Shown: positions 7,808 to 16,173 of the stretch, piece after piece | How the letters are laid out: each line of letters opens with the position of its first letter | Numbering within the stretch: position 1 is the stretch's first letter | From: Candidatus Firestoneibacteriota bacterium | GTDB taxonomy: Bacteria; Oederibacteriota; D2-FULL-39-29 | DNA length: 32,228 nucleotides | Direction: 5' to 3' | Assembly: GCA_903891415.1 (NCBI GenBank) | Contig: CAITEH010000002.1 | Location: 1 to 32,228 of the forward strand | Notes under the pieces: generated by a model | Databases searched by the model: none | The model's input: only the letters and a program-made list of their open reading frames with translations | Told to the model about the DNA's origin: nothing | Translations under genes and position numbers: made by a program

Positions 7808-8986
7808 CTAAATTATCGCGGGGTGGTAAATGAACAAATTGCTTACCCGGTCGCTTTCACCAAGATATATTGCCCCGTCAAAACCTGCAGCCATGCAGTC
7901 TATCCTGTAGCCATACCACCTTTTTTCCATGGTAGCGATCGGAATACCAAGGTCTTTAAGTTCTCCGGTCTTCGGGTTGTAACTGAACATATGGTTCATT
8001 TCTTCATCTTCCCCGCTCATACCAAAGACCCTGCCGTCATTGGTCACAGAAAGGCATCTTATTCTTCTAAGGTTTGTAGGGCAGCCAAGGGACTTTATTT
8101 CAAAATTCGCGGGATTGAAAACAAAAAGATTTCCTTCCCTGGTGCCGCCGTAAAGCAGATTATTTTTGCCGTCAAAGGCCGCGGCACTTAACATATCATA
8201 AAGATTTCTTCCCGCAAAAGTCGGCATGAATATTTCAAGGGTTTGAATATTTTTTTGCTCCGGGTCATAACAGAAAAGCTTGCCGCCGTAACCCGCGCCA
8301 AAAATACGCCCCTTTTGATCGATGGTGATGCAGGTTGAGAAGACTTTTTTATTCACGAGCCCCAGTTTTTTAACTTTTTTTGTTTTTATATCATAGGCAA
8401 ACAGGGTCCCGGTCTTGTCACTTATGCCATAAACCAGGTTTCTTTGCTTATCCAGGAGCAGCCCGCCGATCCCTTCCCCCTTCACCGGAACAGTCACGAT
8501 ATTTATCTTCTGCTTCATTATCTGCCATTCCTGGATAAAGTCACCTGAAAAAGGCTGGGTTACATGCTCAAAGATCTTTCCGCCGTCATATTTTTCCCCT
8601 GAAAAGGAGGAGGTTCCCCCGATGATGACCCCTGCATCCGTTACTACCAGGGAATTTTTCACGGCAGTCTCTTCGCCTATCGGGCCTATATCGACCACTA
8701 CACCGTCGGGCCCTTTGGGACAGTAACTGAAAAGGTGGGCTTTTTTGCCTGAGGTTGCACCGGCCATCCTGAAATTATTCCCCTTACACAGGGAGGTGAT
8801 CGCGCATTCCTCCGCGGGGATCGGCCTCGTCATGCCGTAAAAAGAAAGTTCTTTTGAATAAAGCTGGCCTTCGGTCACAAATATTCCAAGGCTGTACTTT
8901 CTCATCGCGCTCCAATCCATACTTGCCCAGCTCTTGGCCCTGTTGGCTCTCTTTGGCCATTTCTTTCCGTCTAAATTTAAAGGCAT
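7808..8986 (-). CDS. beta-propeller-like protein
   Basis: 392 residues of repeated four-stranded units of the kind seen in beta-propellers. Recurring phrases are LFAYDIKTKKVKKLG, LFCYDPEQKNIQTLE, LFVFNPANFEIKSLG and MFSYNPKTGELKDLG. Each is preceded by a D-x-x-G-x-I/V-F/Y-G segment such as DQKGRIFGAGYGG and TNDGRVFGMSG. The N-terminus has no signal peptide, so a cytoplasmic location is indicated. Function is not recognised: related propellers include sugar lactonases and lyases, but no metal-site residues can be assigned. The gene starts one base after the stop codon of a second propeller (8988-10214). Its GGGGG Shine-Dalgarno lies inside the end of that gene, so the two are translationally linked and may form one complex or act in one step. 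Confidence 0.72.
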   Translation of the reverse strand: MPLNLDGKKWPKRANRAKSWASMDWSAMRKYSLGIFVTEGQLYSKELSFYGMTRPIPAEECAITSLCKGNNFRMAGATSGKKAHLFSYCPKGPDGVVVDIGPIGEETAVKNSLVVTDAGVIIGGTSSFSGEKYDGGKIFEHVTQPFSGDFIQEWQIMKQKINIVTVPVKGEGIGGLLLDKQRNLVYGISDKTGTLFAYDIKTKKVKKLGLVNKKVFSTCITIDQKGRIFGAGYGGKLFCYDPEQKNIQTLEIFMPTFAGRNLYDMLSAAAFDGKNNLLYGGTREGNLFVFNPANFEIKSLGCPTNLRRIRCLSVTNDGRVFGMSGEDEEMNHMFSYNPKTGELKDLGIPIATMEKRWYGYRIDCMAAGFDGAIYLGESDRVSNLFIYHPAII

Positions 8987-8987
8987 T

Positions 8988-10214
8988 TTACCCCCAGTAC
9001 CGCATCATGGCTTCTTTTGGTTCTTTTTTGTTTTTAATGTCCGCCGGATAATCCGGGGTCAGCTTATATATTCTCTCCGGGATGTTCCCCACATCCGCAA
9101 AATACAGATTTCCTTCCATGTCTCTTACGGCTCTGGACACATACCAGGGAATAAATTTCCCGAATTTCAACTGGCCCATATCTTCTCTTTCCAGAGTCTT
9201 TGTATTCATCCGCACCAGATTGGTCTGGCAAATATGCGCGAACTTCCCTGTCGGTTTTTTCTTTGACAGCTGATTGGCGCAATAATAAAGCCACCCGTCC
9301 TTTCCAAAAACCAGGCCGCCGGTATGGGTTGATTGTATATAGGATGTTTGGTACCCGGTCTCCGCTTTTAGAGCCGGGCCCAGGTCTTCCATATCCGACT
9401 GCTTTGTTCCCCCGAGCTTGTAGCGAAAAACATGCGGATCCGCATTCCAGGGAACGCCATAGATATACTCTTCATCCGGAGATTTTACCACATCATAAAG
9501 AACGGCATGAAGCCCATTCTGATATTCCGCGTGCGGGACATAGACATCAAGTTCTTCCAGACATTTTTTCTTAATATTAAATCTGATGAGCTTGCCGTAA
9601 TCATCGTTGGTATACGCATTGCCTTCTTTGTCCATAAAGATGGTTTGCGGGTTTACATTACCTATTCTGCCCATATCAGTGGTCTTTCTTTCTTTAATAT
9701 CGTAATAGAAAAAATGATTTCTCGGGTAAGTCAGGCCATACAGAATTTTCCTTTTTTTATCAAGCGCAAGGGCCCTGCAGCCTTCCTTAGGATAGATACA
9801 GTCCGAAAAAAGCAGCTTTTCCTTGGCCGGATCATAAACGAAAAGCATAGCCCCTCTAAAACGTCTTTTCTCGTCACTCCAGGTATGCCAGGGAGAATAG
9901 AAAGTTTCACCTTTGGGCGGTGCCGATAAATGCGTCGCCCCATAAAGTATCCCCTCGTCATCAGAGATCATGGAATAATGAATTTTGCATTGTGCGGCTC
10001 TTCCTGTCTCAGGAGGCTCTCCCACCGCAGCCGCAATATCAAGCATGTATTCAAGTTTATCCCGCCTGGTATTGTATCTGACCAAAAAACCGCCCATCCC
10101 GCCTATATATTCACAGCAGGCCGCAATATACACATTATTATCCGCGCCGGCTATCATAGACCAAACGGTATCGTGTACTTTCAGCTTATCCATTACATAC
10201 ATCTTAATTTTCAC
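8988..10214 (-). CDS. beta-propeller-like protein, first of a pair
   Basis: 408 residues of propeller-type repeats, for example MLFVYDPAKEKLLFSD, FFYYDIKERKTTDMG, LIRFNIKKKCLEELD and LVRMNTKTLEREDMG, alternating with DKEGNAYTNDDYG-like and MEGNLYFADVG-like turns. No signal peptide. The start is GTG at 10214: AAAGGAG lies 7 bases upstream, while the next ATG, four codons in, would be too far from it. The fold is similar to the protein encoded directly downstream (7808-8986), but the sequences have diverged well beyond a recent duplication. Enzymatic or binding role is unknown. It may begin a two-gene operon, given a 214-base gap upstream. Confidence 0.72.
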   Translation of the reverse strand: MKIKMYVMDKLKVHDTVWSMIAGADNNVYIAACCEYIGGMGGFLVRYNTRRDKLEYMLDIAAAVGEPPETGRAAQCKIHYSMISDDEGILYGATHLSAPPKGETFYSPWHTWSDEKRRFRGAMLFVYDPAKEKLLFSDCIYPKEGCRALALDKKRKILYGLTYPRNHFFYYDIKERKTTDMGRIGNVNPQTIFMDKEGNAYTNDDYGKLIRFNIKKKCLEELDVYVPHAEYQNGLHAVLYDVVKSPDEEYIYGVPWNADPHVFRYKLGGTKQSDMEDLGPALKAETGYQTSYIQSTHTGGLVFGKDGWLYYCANQLSKKKPTGKFAHICQTNLVRMNTKTLEREDMGQLKFGKFIPWYVSRAVRDMEGNLYFADVGNIPERIYKLTPDYPADIKNKKEPKEAMMRYWG

Positions 10215-10428
10215 GGGATACTCCTTTAGTAAGAGCTATTTCACTGACCCCGCACCACTCACAACTTCGGGTTCAGGCCATTAACCTGAATGGTTCATGG
10301 TTACGATACTACGGGATTCCACTGATTAAAAACATTAAGATCTTACTTCTGCCTTAAAGCCCGGCGGATGCCTGATCTTCAATATTTCTAAAAGCAGATC
10401 TATAAGATTTAATATACCTGTTGTTTAA
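10215..10428. other. intergenic region with an inverted repeat (largest gap in the window)
   Basis: 214 bases between the GH-A-like gene and the propeller pair. It contains TTCAGG (10272-10277) and CCTGAA (10285-10290), an inverted repeat with a 7-base centre, plus nearby GGTTCA direct repeats that could be a regulator site. No convincing -35/-10 pair or hairpin with a T tract was found on the minus strand, and no small reading frame with a Shine-Dalgarno was evident. Confidence 0.45.
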
Positions 10429-11556
10429 CTAATTTTTGTTCATTACATATATGTGGGGTTCGTAGCCTTTAAAATCTTCTTCTATGCTTCCATTAATAAC
10501 CTTAACTTTTCTGTTTTCCCCGTAAACCTCCGCTTCGTCTCCACCGGCACCCGTAACGGTAAATTTTAATTTACCGGGAGCTTTTTTCATATTTATTGTA
10601 AAGAGATAGTATTTCCCGCCTTTTTCTTTAAGCATTGAAGCTGCGCTTGCGGTTTCTGATTCTACCACTTCTACTTTTGCCGGGGAATCCTTTGACAAAA
10701 TAACATCAGTAAGCGCCGCAATTTCCCCGTTGGTTTTGATCAATTCGGCCTCGATATCTTCGTTGATTGCCACCGGACAAAATCTCACATGATCGAACCT
10801 GGAGGGAAAATAAAATATCCCCTTGGCGCCATGAATAATAACCATCCAGATCTCGGCCCGCACCTCCCAGGCATTGGGGGCTCTGGCTGCTTTATCGTCT
10901 ATCTTACAGACCTCCACGGCTATCATTAACGGCTTTTTACCTCTGGTTATTTTCTCCATGTTTTTCATTGCTTTGGCCATAAGAAAAAGTTCTTCCGGTT
11001 TATTTACATTACCCACGGGATAAACATCGGTCATTATAACATCGGCGGTCTTCTCAGCGTATTCCACGTAAAGATTGTTCTTCATCACTCCTATTCCCCG
11101 GGCAAACATGCTGCCAAAACATACATCTACGGGTTTAGTATCTACGGAATGCAATTTCCGGTAAAGCTCTATAAGATCCTTTATCGCTCCCGGTTTATCC
11201 CGCTCTATATAGTCCGGCTCGTCAACCTGATCCCACATTATCAGGGTAGGGTCATTTTTATCTACCTTTTCAAAGTCAGAAATTGAACAGGTAGTATAAA
11301 GCCCCAGTTTTTTTGCCTCGGAAAAACACATTTTAGCGTCTACCCCTTTAGCAAAACCCTCGTTTGAAGCAGGGACGCAGTTAGTTCCCAGCTTTTTCAA
11401 ATAAGCAAAATCCCTTAAGGGCGCATAAGTACAAAGCAAAAAGAAAGGTTTTCCGTCAACAATAAGCTCTTTATTATCGCCAATCTTTACGTCAGCGGCT
11501 TTTACCATGCAGGAAATCGTTAATGTCGCGAGCAAAGTTAATAGCAGCTTTCTCAT
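10429..11556 (-). CDS. secreted TIM-barrel glycoside hydrolase-like protein (clan GH-A type)
   Basis: 375 residues from the ATG at 11556. A GTG two codons earlier (11562) is in frame, but it overlaps the AGGAGG Shine-Dalgarno; the ATG lies 5 bases after it and is preferred. A signal peptide with cleavage near VKA/AD precedes a G-K-P-F-F-L-L-C-T-Y-A-P opening, as in enzymes that begin with an IDGKPF strand. W-D-Q-V-D-E-P-D (Glu about 114) resembles the NEP/DEP acid-base motif at strand 4 of clan GH-A. I-A-V-E-V (Glu about 215) is placed as the strand-7 nucleophile. A short beta-sandwich domain ends the protein. Family number and substrate cannot be given. The gene follows a secreted jelly-roll-like gene, and its Shine-Dalgarno overlaps that gene's stop codon, so the pair is coupled and probably works on the same extracytoplasmic glycan. 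Confidence 0.7.
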   Translation of the reverse strand: MRKLLLTLLATLTISCMVKAADVKIGDNKELIVDGKPFFLLCTYAPLRDFAYLKKLGTNCVPASNEGFAKGVDAKMCFSEAKKLGLYTTCSISDFEKVDKNDPTLIMWDQVDEPDYIERDKPGAIKDLIELYRKLHSVDTKPVDVCFGSMFARGIGVMKNNLYVEYAEKTADVIMTDVYPVGNVNKPEELFLMAKAMKNMEKITRGKKPLMIAVEVCKIDDKAARAPNAWEVRAEIWMVIIHGAKGIFYFPSRFDHVRFCPVAINEDIEAELIKTNGEIAALTDVILSKDSPAKVEVVESETASAASMLKEKGGKYYLFTINMKKAPGKLKFTVTGAGGDEAEVYGENRKVKVINGSIEEDFKGYEPHIYVMNKN

Positions 11557-11565
11557 ATCCACCTC

Positions 11566-12234
11566 CTACTTGCTTTCTATTTTGATGTCATCAAAATAGA
11601 AAGGTTCTTTTATATCACCCAGGAACTGCTTGTTGCCTTTAATTACTATACCGTTGAAACCGCCCTTCCAGCCGGTCTTATACCTGCTTAAAGTCCAGTC
11701 CGAAGGAGTTTCTTTATCATCTTTTAGTACTTTTATGGATACTTTGTCATCCGGATAGTCCAGCTCCCATTTATGCCATCCTTCCGTTCTCTTGATATCC
11801 ATCCACCAGATATAGTTTTCTCCCCCAATTTCCGTGGTTGACATCCAGTTGTACAATTTGTCGCCGGTAGTGTGATCCTTGAAGGTTACGCCAAGCATGA
11901 AAACTTCCCCTTTTTCATTCTTGATACCCCAGTACGGCCCGTTGACAAAACCGTCCTTTTGCCAGTCGGCCTTTAATTTGTTATCATAAACCCAGAACGT
12001 TACTTTTCCAAATGTGTCAGTTTTACTGAAATCAAGAGTAAGCGTTGACTTTTCTCCGGCTACAAGTGCTTTCGCGCCACCATGAAAAAGAGCGGAAGAG
12101 ATCAAGGCCTGCCCTTCCACCTTCCAGGCAGGGTCAAGTGTTCCTTTCTCAAATCCTTCTTCAATAATAGCGGAATAGGCGCTTAAAACCTGAAGAAAGA
12201 CAAAAAAAATAGCGGTCAAAACCTTTCTGCACAT
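11566..12234 (-). CDS. secreted jelly-roll/LamG-like protein (paralogue of 6992-7693)
   Basis: 222 residues with a signal peptide cleaved near SAYSA/II (residue 22). The mature part starts E-E-G-F-E and ends F-Y-F-D-D-I-K-I-E. Shared motifs in the same order as the 6992-7693 protein include FHGG, FGKVTFWVYD, NGPYWG, GWHKWELD, FNGIVIKG and the final FDDI strand. The overall pattern is a beta-sandwich of the concanavalin/LamG or CBM kind. No catalytic motif is recognised. The gene has a strong promoter (12268-12295) and GGAGGG before the ATG. It is directly followed by a secreted GH-A-like enzyme, which makes a carbohydrate-binding partner role plausible. Confidence 0.72.
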   Translation of the reverse strand: MCRKVLTAIFFVFLQVLSAYSAIIEEGFEKGTLDPAWKVEGQALISSALFHGGAKALVAGEKSTLTLDFSKTDTFGKVTFWVYDNKLKADWQKDGFVNGPYWGIKNEKGEVFMLGVTFKDHTTGDKLYNWMSTTEIGGENYIWWMDIKRTEGWHKWELDYPDDKVSIKVLKDDKETPSDWTLSRYKTGWKGGFNGIVIKGNKQFLGDIKEPFYFDDIKIESK

Positions 12235-12267
12235 GTAACCCTCCCGAAAAATTGACTATAGCGACTG

Positions 12268-12295
12268 ATTATACCATTAAAATAAAACAAGTCAA
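12268..12295 (-). promoter_or_regulatory. strong sigma70-type promoter for the 12234-10429 operon
   Basis: TTGACT (12295-12290) and a perfect TATAAT (12273-12268) are 16 bases apart on the minus strand. TGG before TATAAT gives an extended -10. The -35 hexamer overlaps the TGA stop of the upstream fusion gene. The leader to the ATG at 12234 is about 25-30 bases. Confidence 0.8.
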
Positions 12296-15066
12296 ACGCT
12301 AATATTCTTTGTAATACCTGATTTTTTATTAAATTTACCGCAAAAAACACAATGCCTGTTATCGCAAAGAAGTATAAAAAGATCTTTTTTCAGGATAGTT
12401 TCGCAGGTCTGAGCAAATTTCCTCATTTCAAAAGAGTAAATTACGCCTTTGCCTGCTTTAACGGTATCAATGATCCCGGCTTTAAAGAGCAATTTATATA
12501 TTTTTGCCGGTTTTTTTCTTGTATGCGAATAAAAATCCCTGCAACCGCTTGGCATTTTAGCGAAGGTTTTATATTTGATACGGTTTTTTTCATAGAAGTA
12601 GGTCAGTTCCGGATGCAGGTATGGCAGGTCCTGCCAGTCTTCAACAGCATGAAGAGAAGAGTTGGCGTTAAGCCCGCAGCCCAGGAAAAGAACTTTAGCA
12701 TTGTATTTTAACAGCTTTCCAAACGGGCCTTTTTTATCAAAGGGAGGCAGCCCTGCTCCCGCGTTTACTATCTCTTTTGCGTGCCTGCCCCAGGCACAAA
12801 CAGAATGAGTGGGATTATTGCTCCTGAGTACTCCTTTTTGCCTCCTGAATATTTCCGATATTATCCCGGTCGCTGATCTTGAGTTTTTTATATCGAAAGG
12901 CAGGGCCTTCCTGTCAGGGAAACTCCAGCTAAAAGCAGGCATGACCAGTGTCCCTTGCCTGCCGACAGCTTTCTTTAGAGCAGCAATTACCGCGGCCGGA
13001 CCACCTTTAATATGCCCGAGCCCGCTTAAAGAACTGTGCACAAATATCACATCGCCTTTCTTGAGCCGGCACTTTTTCATGATCCTGTTCAGGCCACTTT
13101 TTTCTATTTCAAAGTTCTTTGCGCGCCTTATTTTTATATAGCCGTATTTTTCCAGAAAAGTAAAGGCCTCCAGCAGCTTTTTAAGGTTTATTCCTTTATT
13201 ACGTATCCTGTCCGCTCTATAAATATCCAGCAGTGTTCTTTTGCCGTCGGCCCAGAGATACGGGATCTCAGTGAGCTGGTACTTAGGCCCATAGGGGTTT
13301 TTGGTTTTTATTTTTTCCGGCAGTGTCTCCAGTGTCAAGAGTCCGGGAACGGTCCTTCTTGGAACCAGCAAAGAGGCCTGCAATTCCAGAGGGGACAACT
13401 CTTTATAAACCCGGCCAAAAGGGACGGCTTTTTTAGAAATTCCATGAATATACGCTTCAATTTCATTATATCTTATTTCCGCAAGAGCTTTAACAGTTTT
13501 TGCCTGTTTCAGGATCAGAGCTTCCGCGGCCAGGTCCTTCTTATCCGCAAACCTGAGCGCTGAACTTACTTCTTTTGCCCCGAGGCCGCACCTGTAATTC
13601 AACTGTTCCCTGAATTCATCAAGCAGCGAATTTATTTTGCCGCGCCCGGAATTTTTACTCCTGAACAGGTATTTTTTATAGTCATTCAGCAAGAGGCCGG
13701 CATCTTCGGCAGTTTTTTCCGCAGAAAGCTCAGCCAGATATACAGCTTCTTTGCTCCCCGCGCTGGCAAGAAAATATATATAAGCCGCGGCGATCGAAGC
13801 AGAAGTTTTCAGAGAATCCTTAGAAATCCTGTCAGTTCCGTCAAGGGTGCTGTGCCAGACAAGGTCATTCCGTGTAGAATACTGGATCAGATAAGGGAAC
13901 TGTACCCCAAAACAGGGATCTCCTGGAAGCGCGTCATCACTCGCACGGCCTGTGTTTAATTTTATTCGCGGATATTTATATTTTTCTTTCAAGTGCTTTT
14001 CAACTATTTCAAACAACAAACGGTTAGCCGCGGCAGGATTAGAGTCCGGTGTCGTATTAACATTCAAAATACTTTTTTTATTCACCGGCAGGCCGACTCC
14101 GTCAATATTCAGGCCTGCGGCTAGCTTACTGACATTTTCACGCTTTTTTAAAAGGTACTGCATAAGACTGTAACATTCAAAACCCAGCATAAACCTGATA
14201 TTCCGTTTCGGCTTCTCCAGCCTGCCTCTTTTGATAAGTTCATTTAGACAGCCCGCAATTTCTATGATCGAAGAGGCCCCGGAGGCATTATCCCAGGCTC
14301 CTATCTCATAAAGGTGGCCAAAAACAAGCACCTCTTCAGTTGTTTTACCTTTAACGACCGAGGCAGCGGTCTTTCCGTATCCATTGAATAAGCTTGTATC
14401 AATGTCTATCCTCGCGGCAACTTTTTTACCCTTCTTTTTTTCCGCCAGCAGGCACTTTTCAAGCTTACGGCCTTCCGGCTCCGTCAAGGAAAAGCCGAAC
14501 ATCTTATATTTTGTGTTGTCAGGCACAAAGCAGTAATTAACCCATCCCGTACCGGGCCCTTTTTTCCAGCTGCTCAGAATCCCTATTGCTCCTGCTTCAT
14601 AAGCATGCCTCCAGACATAAAAGGGATTAAGCCAGGTGAAAATTATCTTGCCTTTGACATCTATGTTCTTATAATCTTCCTTTTTAGCTCCGCCTCCGAC
14701 AAGAACGACCTCCGCGGTCATTCCGCCGGCTTTTGTCGGATAACTGTACATGAAAAGGCTGTTAGGAACTTTCTCATAACTTAAAGAAAGGCCGATATCC
14801 GGGTCTGTGATCTTTAAAAAAGCTGACCGGGCCTCCCAGGCTTTGGGTACAATATAGTCAGCCAGACGGGACCTGCCATCGGCCGGGAAGCTTGTAATTT
14901 TGGAATTGCCGGCCGCTCTTTTCAACCCGGCTGCGGCGTACCTGACAGACCTGTCAAATCCCGAGTAGCTGAACCAGCGGTCATAGCTGTTGATAATTTT
15001 CAGGTCTTTAAGAATACGTTCACCGGAAATATTATTATTTACCGTACTTAGAATATTTCTCCACAT
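12292..15066 (-). CDS. M28-type peptidase / winged-helix / AAC(3)-family acetyltransferase fusion
   Basis: A single 924-residue frame with three recognisable parts. Residues ~1-440 form an M28-like peptidase (DUF4910-like arrangement) with an inserted PA-type domain (~115-225); metal-site motifs are G-H-L-Y-E-I-G-A-W-D-N-A-S-G (His ~251, Asp ~259), L-N-I-D-G-V-G and W-H-S-T-L-D. Where M28 enzymes have a Glu-Glu pair this protein reads G-F-E-C, a possible loss of one ligand. Residues ~603-656 look like a winged helix (LLDIYRADRI, LLEAFTFLEKYGYI). Residues ~657-890 match the aminoglycoside 3-N-acetyltransferase family (PF02522): VHSSLSGLGHIKGGP, GTLVMPAFSW, NPTHSVCAWG and SSLHAVED. It should use acetyl-CoA on an amino group. 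No signal peptide, so cytoplasmic. GGAG precedes the ATG. A role in antibiotic resistance is not implied. Confidence 0.82.
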   Translation of the reverse strand: MWRNILSTVNNNISGERILKDLKIINSYDRWFSYSGFDRSVRYAAAGLKRAAGNSKITSFPADGRSRLADYIVPKAWEARSAFLKITDPDIGLSLSYEKVPNSLFMYSYPTKAGGMTAEVVLVGGGAKKEDYKNIDVKGKIIFTWLNPFYVWRHAYEAGAIGILSSWKKGPGTGWVNYCFVPDNTKYKMFGFSLTEPEGRKLEKCLLAEKKKGKKVAARIDIDTSLFNGYGKTAASVVKGKTTEEVLVFGHLYEIGAWDNASGASSIIEIAGCLNELIKRGRLEKPKRNIRFMLGFECYSLMQYLLKKRENVSKLAAGLNIDGVGLPVNKKSILNVNTTPDSNPAAANRLLFEIVEKHLKEKYKYPRIKLNTGRASDDALPGDPCFGVQFPYLIQYSTRNDLVWHSTLDGTDRISKDSLKTSASIAAAYIYFLASAGSKEAVYLAELSAEKTAEDAGLLLNDYKKYLFRSKNSGRGKINSLLDEFREQLNYRCGLGAKEVSSALRFADKKDLAAEALILKQAKTVKALAEIRYNEIEAYIHGISKKAVPFGRVYKELSPLELQASLLVPRRTVPGLLTLETLPEKIKTKNPYGPKYQLTEIPYLWADGKRTLLDIYRADRIRNKGINLKKLLEAFTFLEKYGYIKIRRAKNFEIEKSGLNRIMKKCRLKKGDVIFVHSSLSGLGHIKGGPAAVIAALKKAVGRQGTLVMPAFSWSFPDRKALPFDIKNSRSATGIISEIFRRQKGVLRSNNPTHSVCAWGRHAKEIVNAGAGLPPFDKKGPFGKLLKYNAKVLFLGCGLNANSSLHAVEDWQDLPYLHPELTYFYEKNRIKYKTFAKMPSGCRDFYSHTRKKPAKIYKLLFKAGIIDTVKAGKGVIYSFEMRKFAQTCETILKKDLFILLCDNRHCVFCGKFNKKSGITKNISV

Positions 15067-15138
15067 AAATACTCCAGTTCAAAATACTCAACTCTCCGGA
15101 CTTACGCTTGATGTTTCGACGAAAGCAGGTTTTAGATA
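15067..15138. other. intergenic leader of the fusion gene with a fragment of the intergenic repeat
   Basis: The stretch AACTCTCCGGACTTAC at 15090-15105 resembles AACTCTCCGGGCTTAC beside the palindromic repeat at 22175-22190, so it may be a remnant of the same repeat family. No convincing promoter boxes were found. Confidence 0.35.
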
Positions 15139-15166
15139 AAAAGCGCTCTTCGAGAAGAGCGCTTTT
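15138..15166 (-). terminator. intrinsic terminator after the mutarotase-fold gene
   Basis: Perfect 12-bp stem (15139-15150 with 15155-15166) and CGAG loop. On the minus strand the stem runs into five T. Because the stem begins with A and ends with T it could also work on the plus strand. It lies 14 bases past the stop at 15181. Confidence 0.9.
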
Positions 15167-15180
15167 ATGATTTTCCGGAA

Positions 15181-16113
15181 CTATTTGTTGTCAAAAAGTG
15201 CTTTTACTTCGGCCTTTATCCTTGGTTTTTCTTTATCAAAGGCGGTTATTTCACCGCTAGCAAGCATTTTGTCTGCCTGGCTGCCGGCCGTAATAATAAA
15301 ATAGTTGATATCAACCGCAACACTGTCGCCCTTTTTGGCATTCAGCGGTTTACCCATATACTCCATATTATAGGCATCTCCGCCCAGGTACAAATAAAGT
15401 TTATCTATCCCTTCCGGGTTAAAAGTCATGAACAGCATTTCCCTGGCCCGGGGATCAAAAGCCAGCCACCAGCCGCAATCCGGCTTATTAATTTCATCCG
15501 TGGTTTTCCTTTTAATTTTATCCGGCTCAGGAATGACGAATATATCATCAACGGCCTGATTACCCCCGGTACTCAGGCAGGGATGAACTCTGACCAGAAG
15601 CTTCTCTATGGGTTCTTTTCCTATATTGGTGTATTTAACTTTAATATTTAATTTTGTGCTTCCCGCAGTAAGAGTGAATATTTTCTCCACTTTAACGTTC
15701 TCCGAAGAGGCTTCAAGGCGTACAGACATTTCTTTGCCTTTCTCCGAAACCTCCGCTTTAAAAGGAAGCTGGGCAAAACCCCCGGGGGTATAACCGGATT
15801 CCCCGTTTTCTCCGACCACATCTTTAAGCCCGGGATTTCCTGTCGTACTGTCGAACTGATTGTGGCCGGTGGCTTTAAGCGTGTACTCAACTATCCTGCC
15901 GCCGTATTCGGGGAGGATGGCCATTTTAATAAGTGAATTTTCAAGAATGACAGCCTTGTACTTCTCATCGTCAAGCTTGTAATCCACATTGGTTACCGCG
16001 CACTTGTCTGAAATAGCGGCCGGAGCCGCGCCCGGCGGCACCTGTTGTGCTTCCATTCCAAAATAACCTGACAGTAACACCAGAATCAAAAACAGATCCA
16101 TACGATGTTTCAT
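15181..16113 (-). CDS. secreted galactose-mutarotase-fold protein
   Basis: 310 residues. The signal peptide is cleaved near GMEA/QQ (about residue 22), followed by a short Pro/Ala linker. The body starts N-S-L-I-K-M-A-I-L-P-E-Y-G-G-R-I, the typical strand of aldose-1-epimerase-like beta-sandwiches (as in DUF4380/DUF5107 proteins), and continues with R-L-E-A-S-S and K-I-F-T-L strands of the same supersandwich fold. Such domains bind sugars; whether this one is catalytic is uncertain because the mutarotase His/Glu pair cannot be placed with confidence. It follows the GH94-like gene, has AAAGGAG before the ATG and is the last gene before a strong terminator. Being exported, it acts outside the cytoplasm, unlike the phosphorylase. 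Confidence 0.74.
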   Translation of the reverse strand: MKHRMDLFLILVLLSGYFGMEAQQVPPGAAPAAISDKCAVTNVDYKLDDEKYKAVILENSLIKMAILPEYGGRIVEYTLKATGHNQFDSTTGNPGLKDVVGENGESGYTPGGFAQLPFKAEVSEKGKEMSVRLEASSENVKVEKIFTLTAGSTKLNIKVKYTNIGKEPIEKLLVRVHPCLSTGGNQAVDDIFVIPEPDKIKRKTTDEINKPDCGWWLAFDPRAREMLFMTFNPEGIDKLYLYLGGDAYNMEYMGKPLNAKKGDSVAVDINYFIITAGSQADKMLASGEITAFDKEKPRIKAEVKALFDNK

Positions 16114-16144
16114 TTTTTTCTCTCCTTTATGACGCTATACCAAC

Positions 16145-16166
16145 AAAAATCTCGGGCACTGTCCCG
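16145..16166 (-). terminator. possible weak terminator between the GH94-like and mutarotase-fold genes
   Basis: A short CGGG-CACTGT-CCCG hairpin (16153-16166) is followed on the minus strand by GAGATTTTTG, with T at 16149-16145. A 4-bp stem is weak, so it may cause only partial termination or be incidental. Confidence 0.35.
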
Positions 16167-16173
16167 GAAAATC

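Noticed and set aside
9432-9929. Plus-strand open frame of 165 codons
   Set aside because: Shadow of the propeller gene on the other strand; the translated sequence has no domain-like pattern.
12292-13100. Aminoglycoside resistance gene
   Set aside because: The C-terminal domain is in the AAC(3) family, but it is part of a larger fusion in a carbohydrate region, and many family members act on other amines.
13036-13563. Plus-strand open frame of 175 codons
   Set aside because: Antisense to the M28/AAC(3) fusion, whose domains are recognisable throughout this part; low-complexity aromatic-rich translation.
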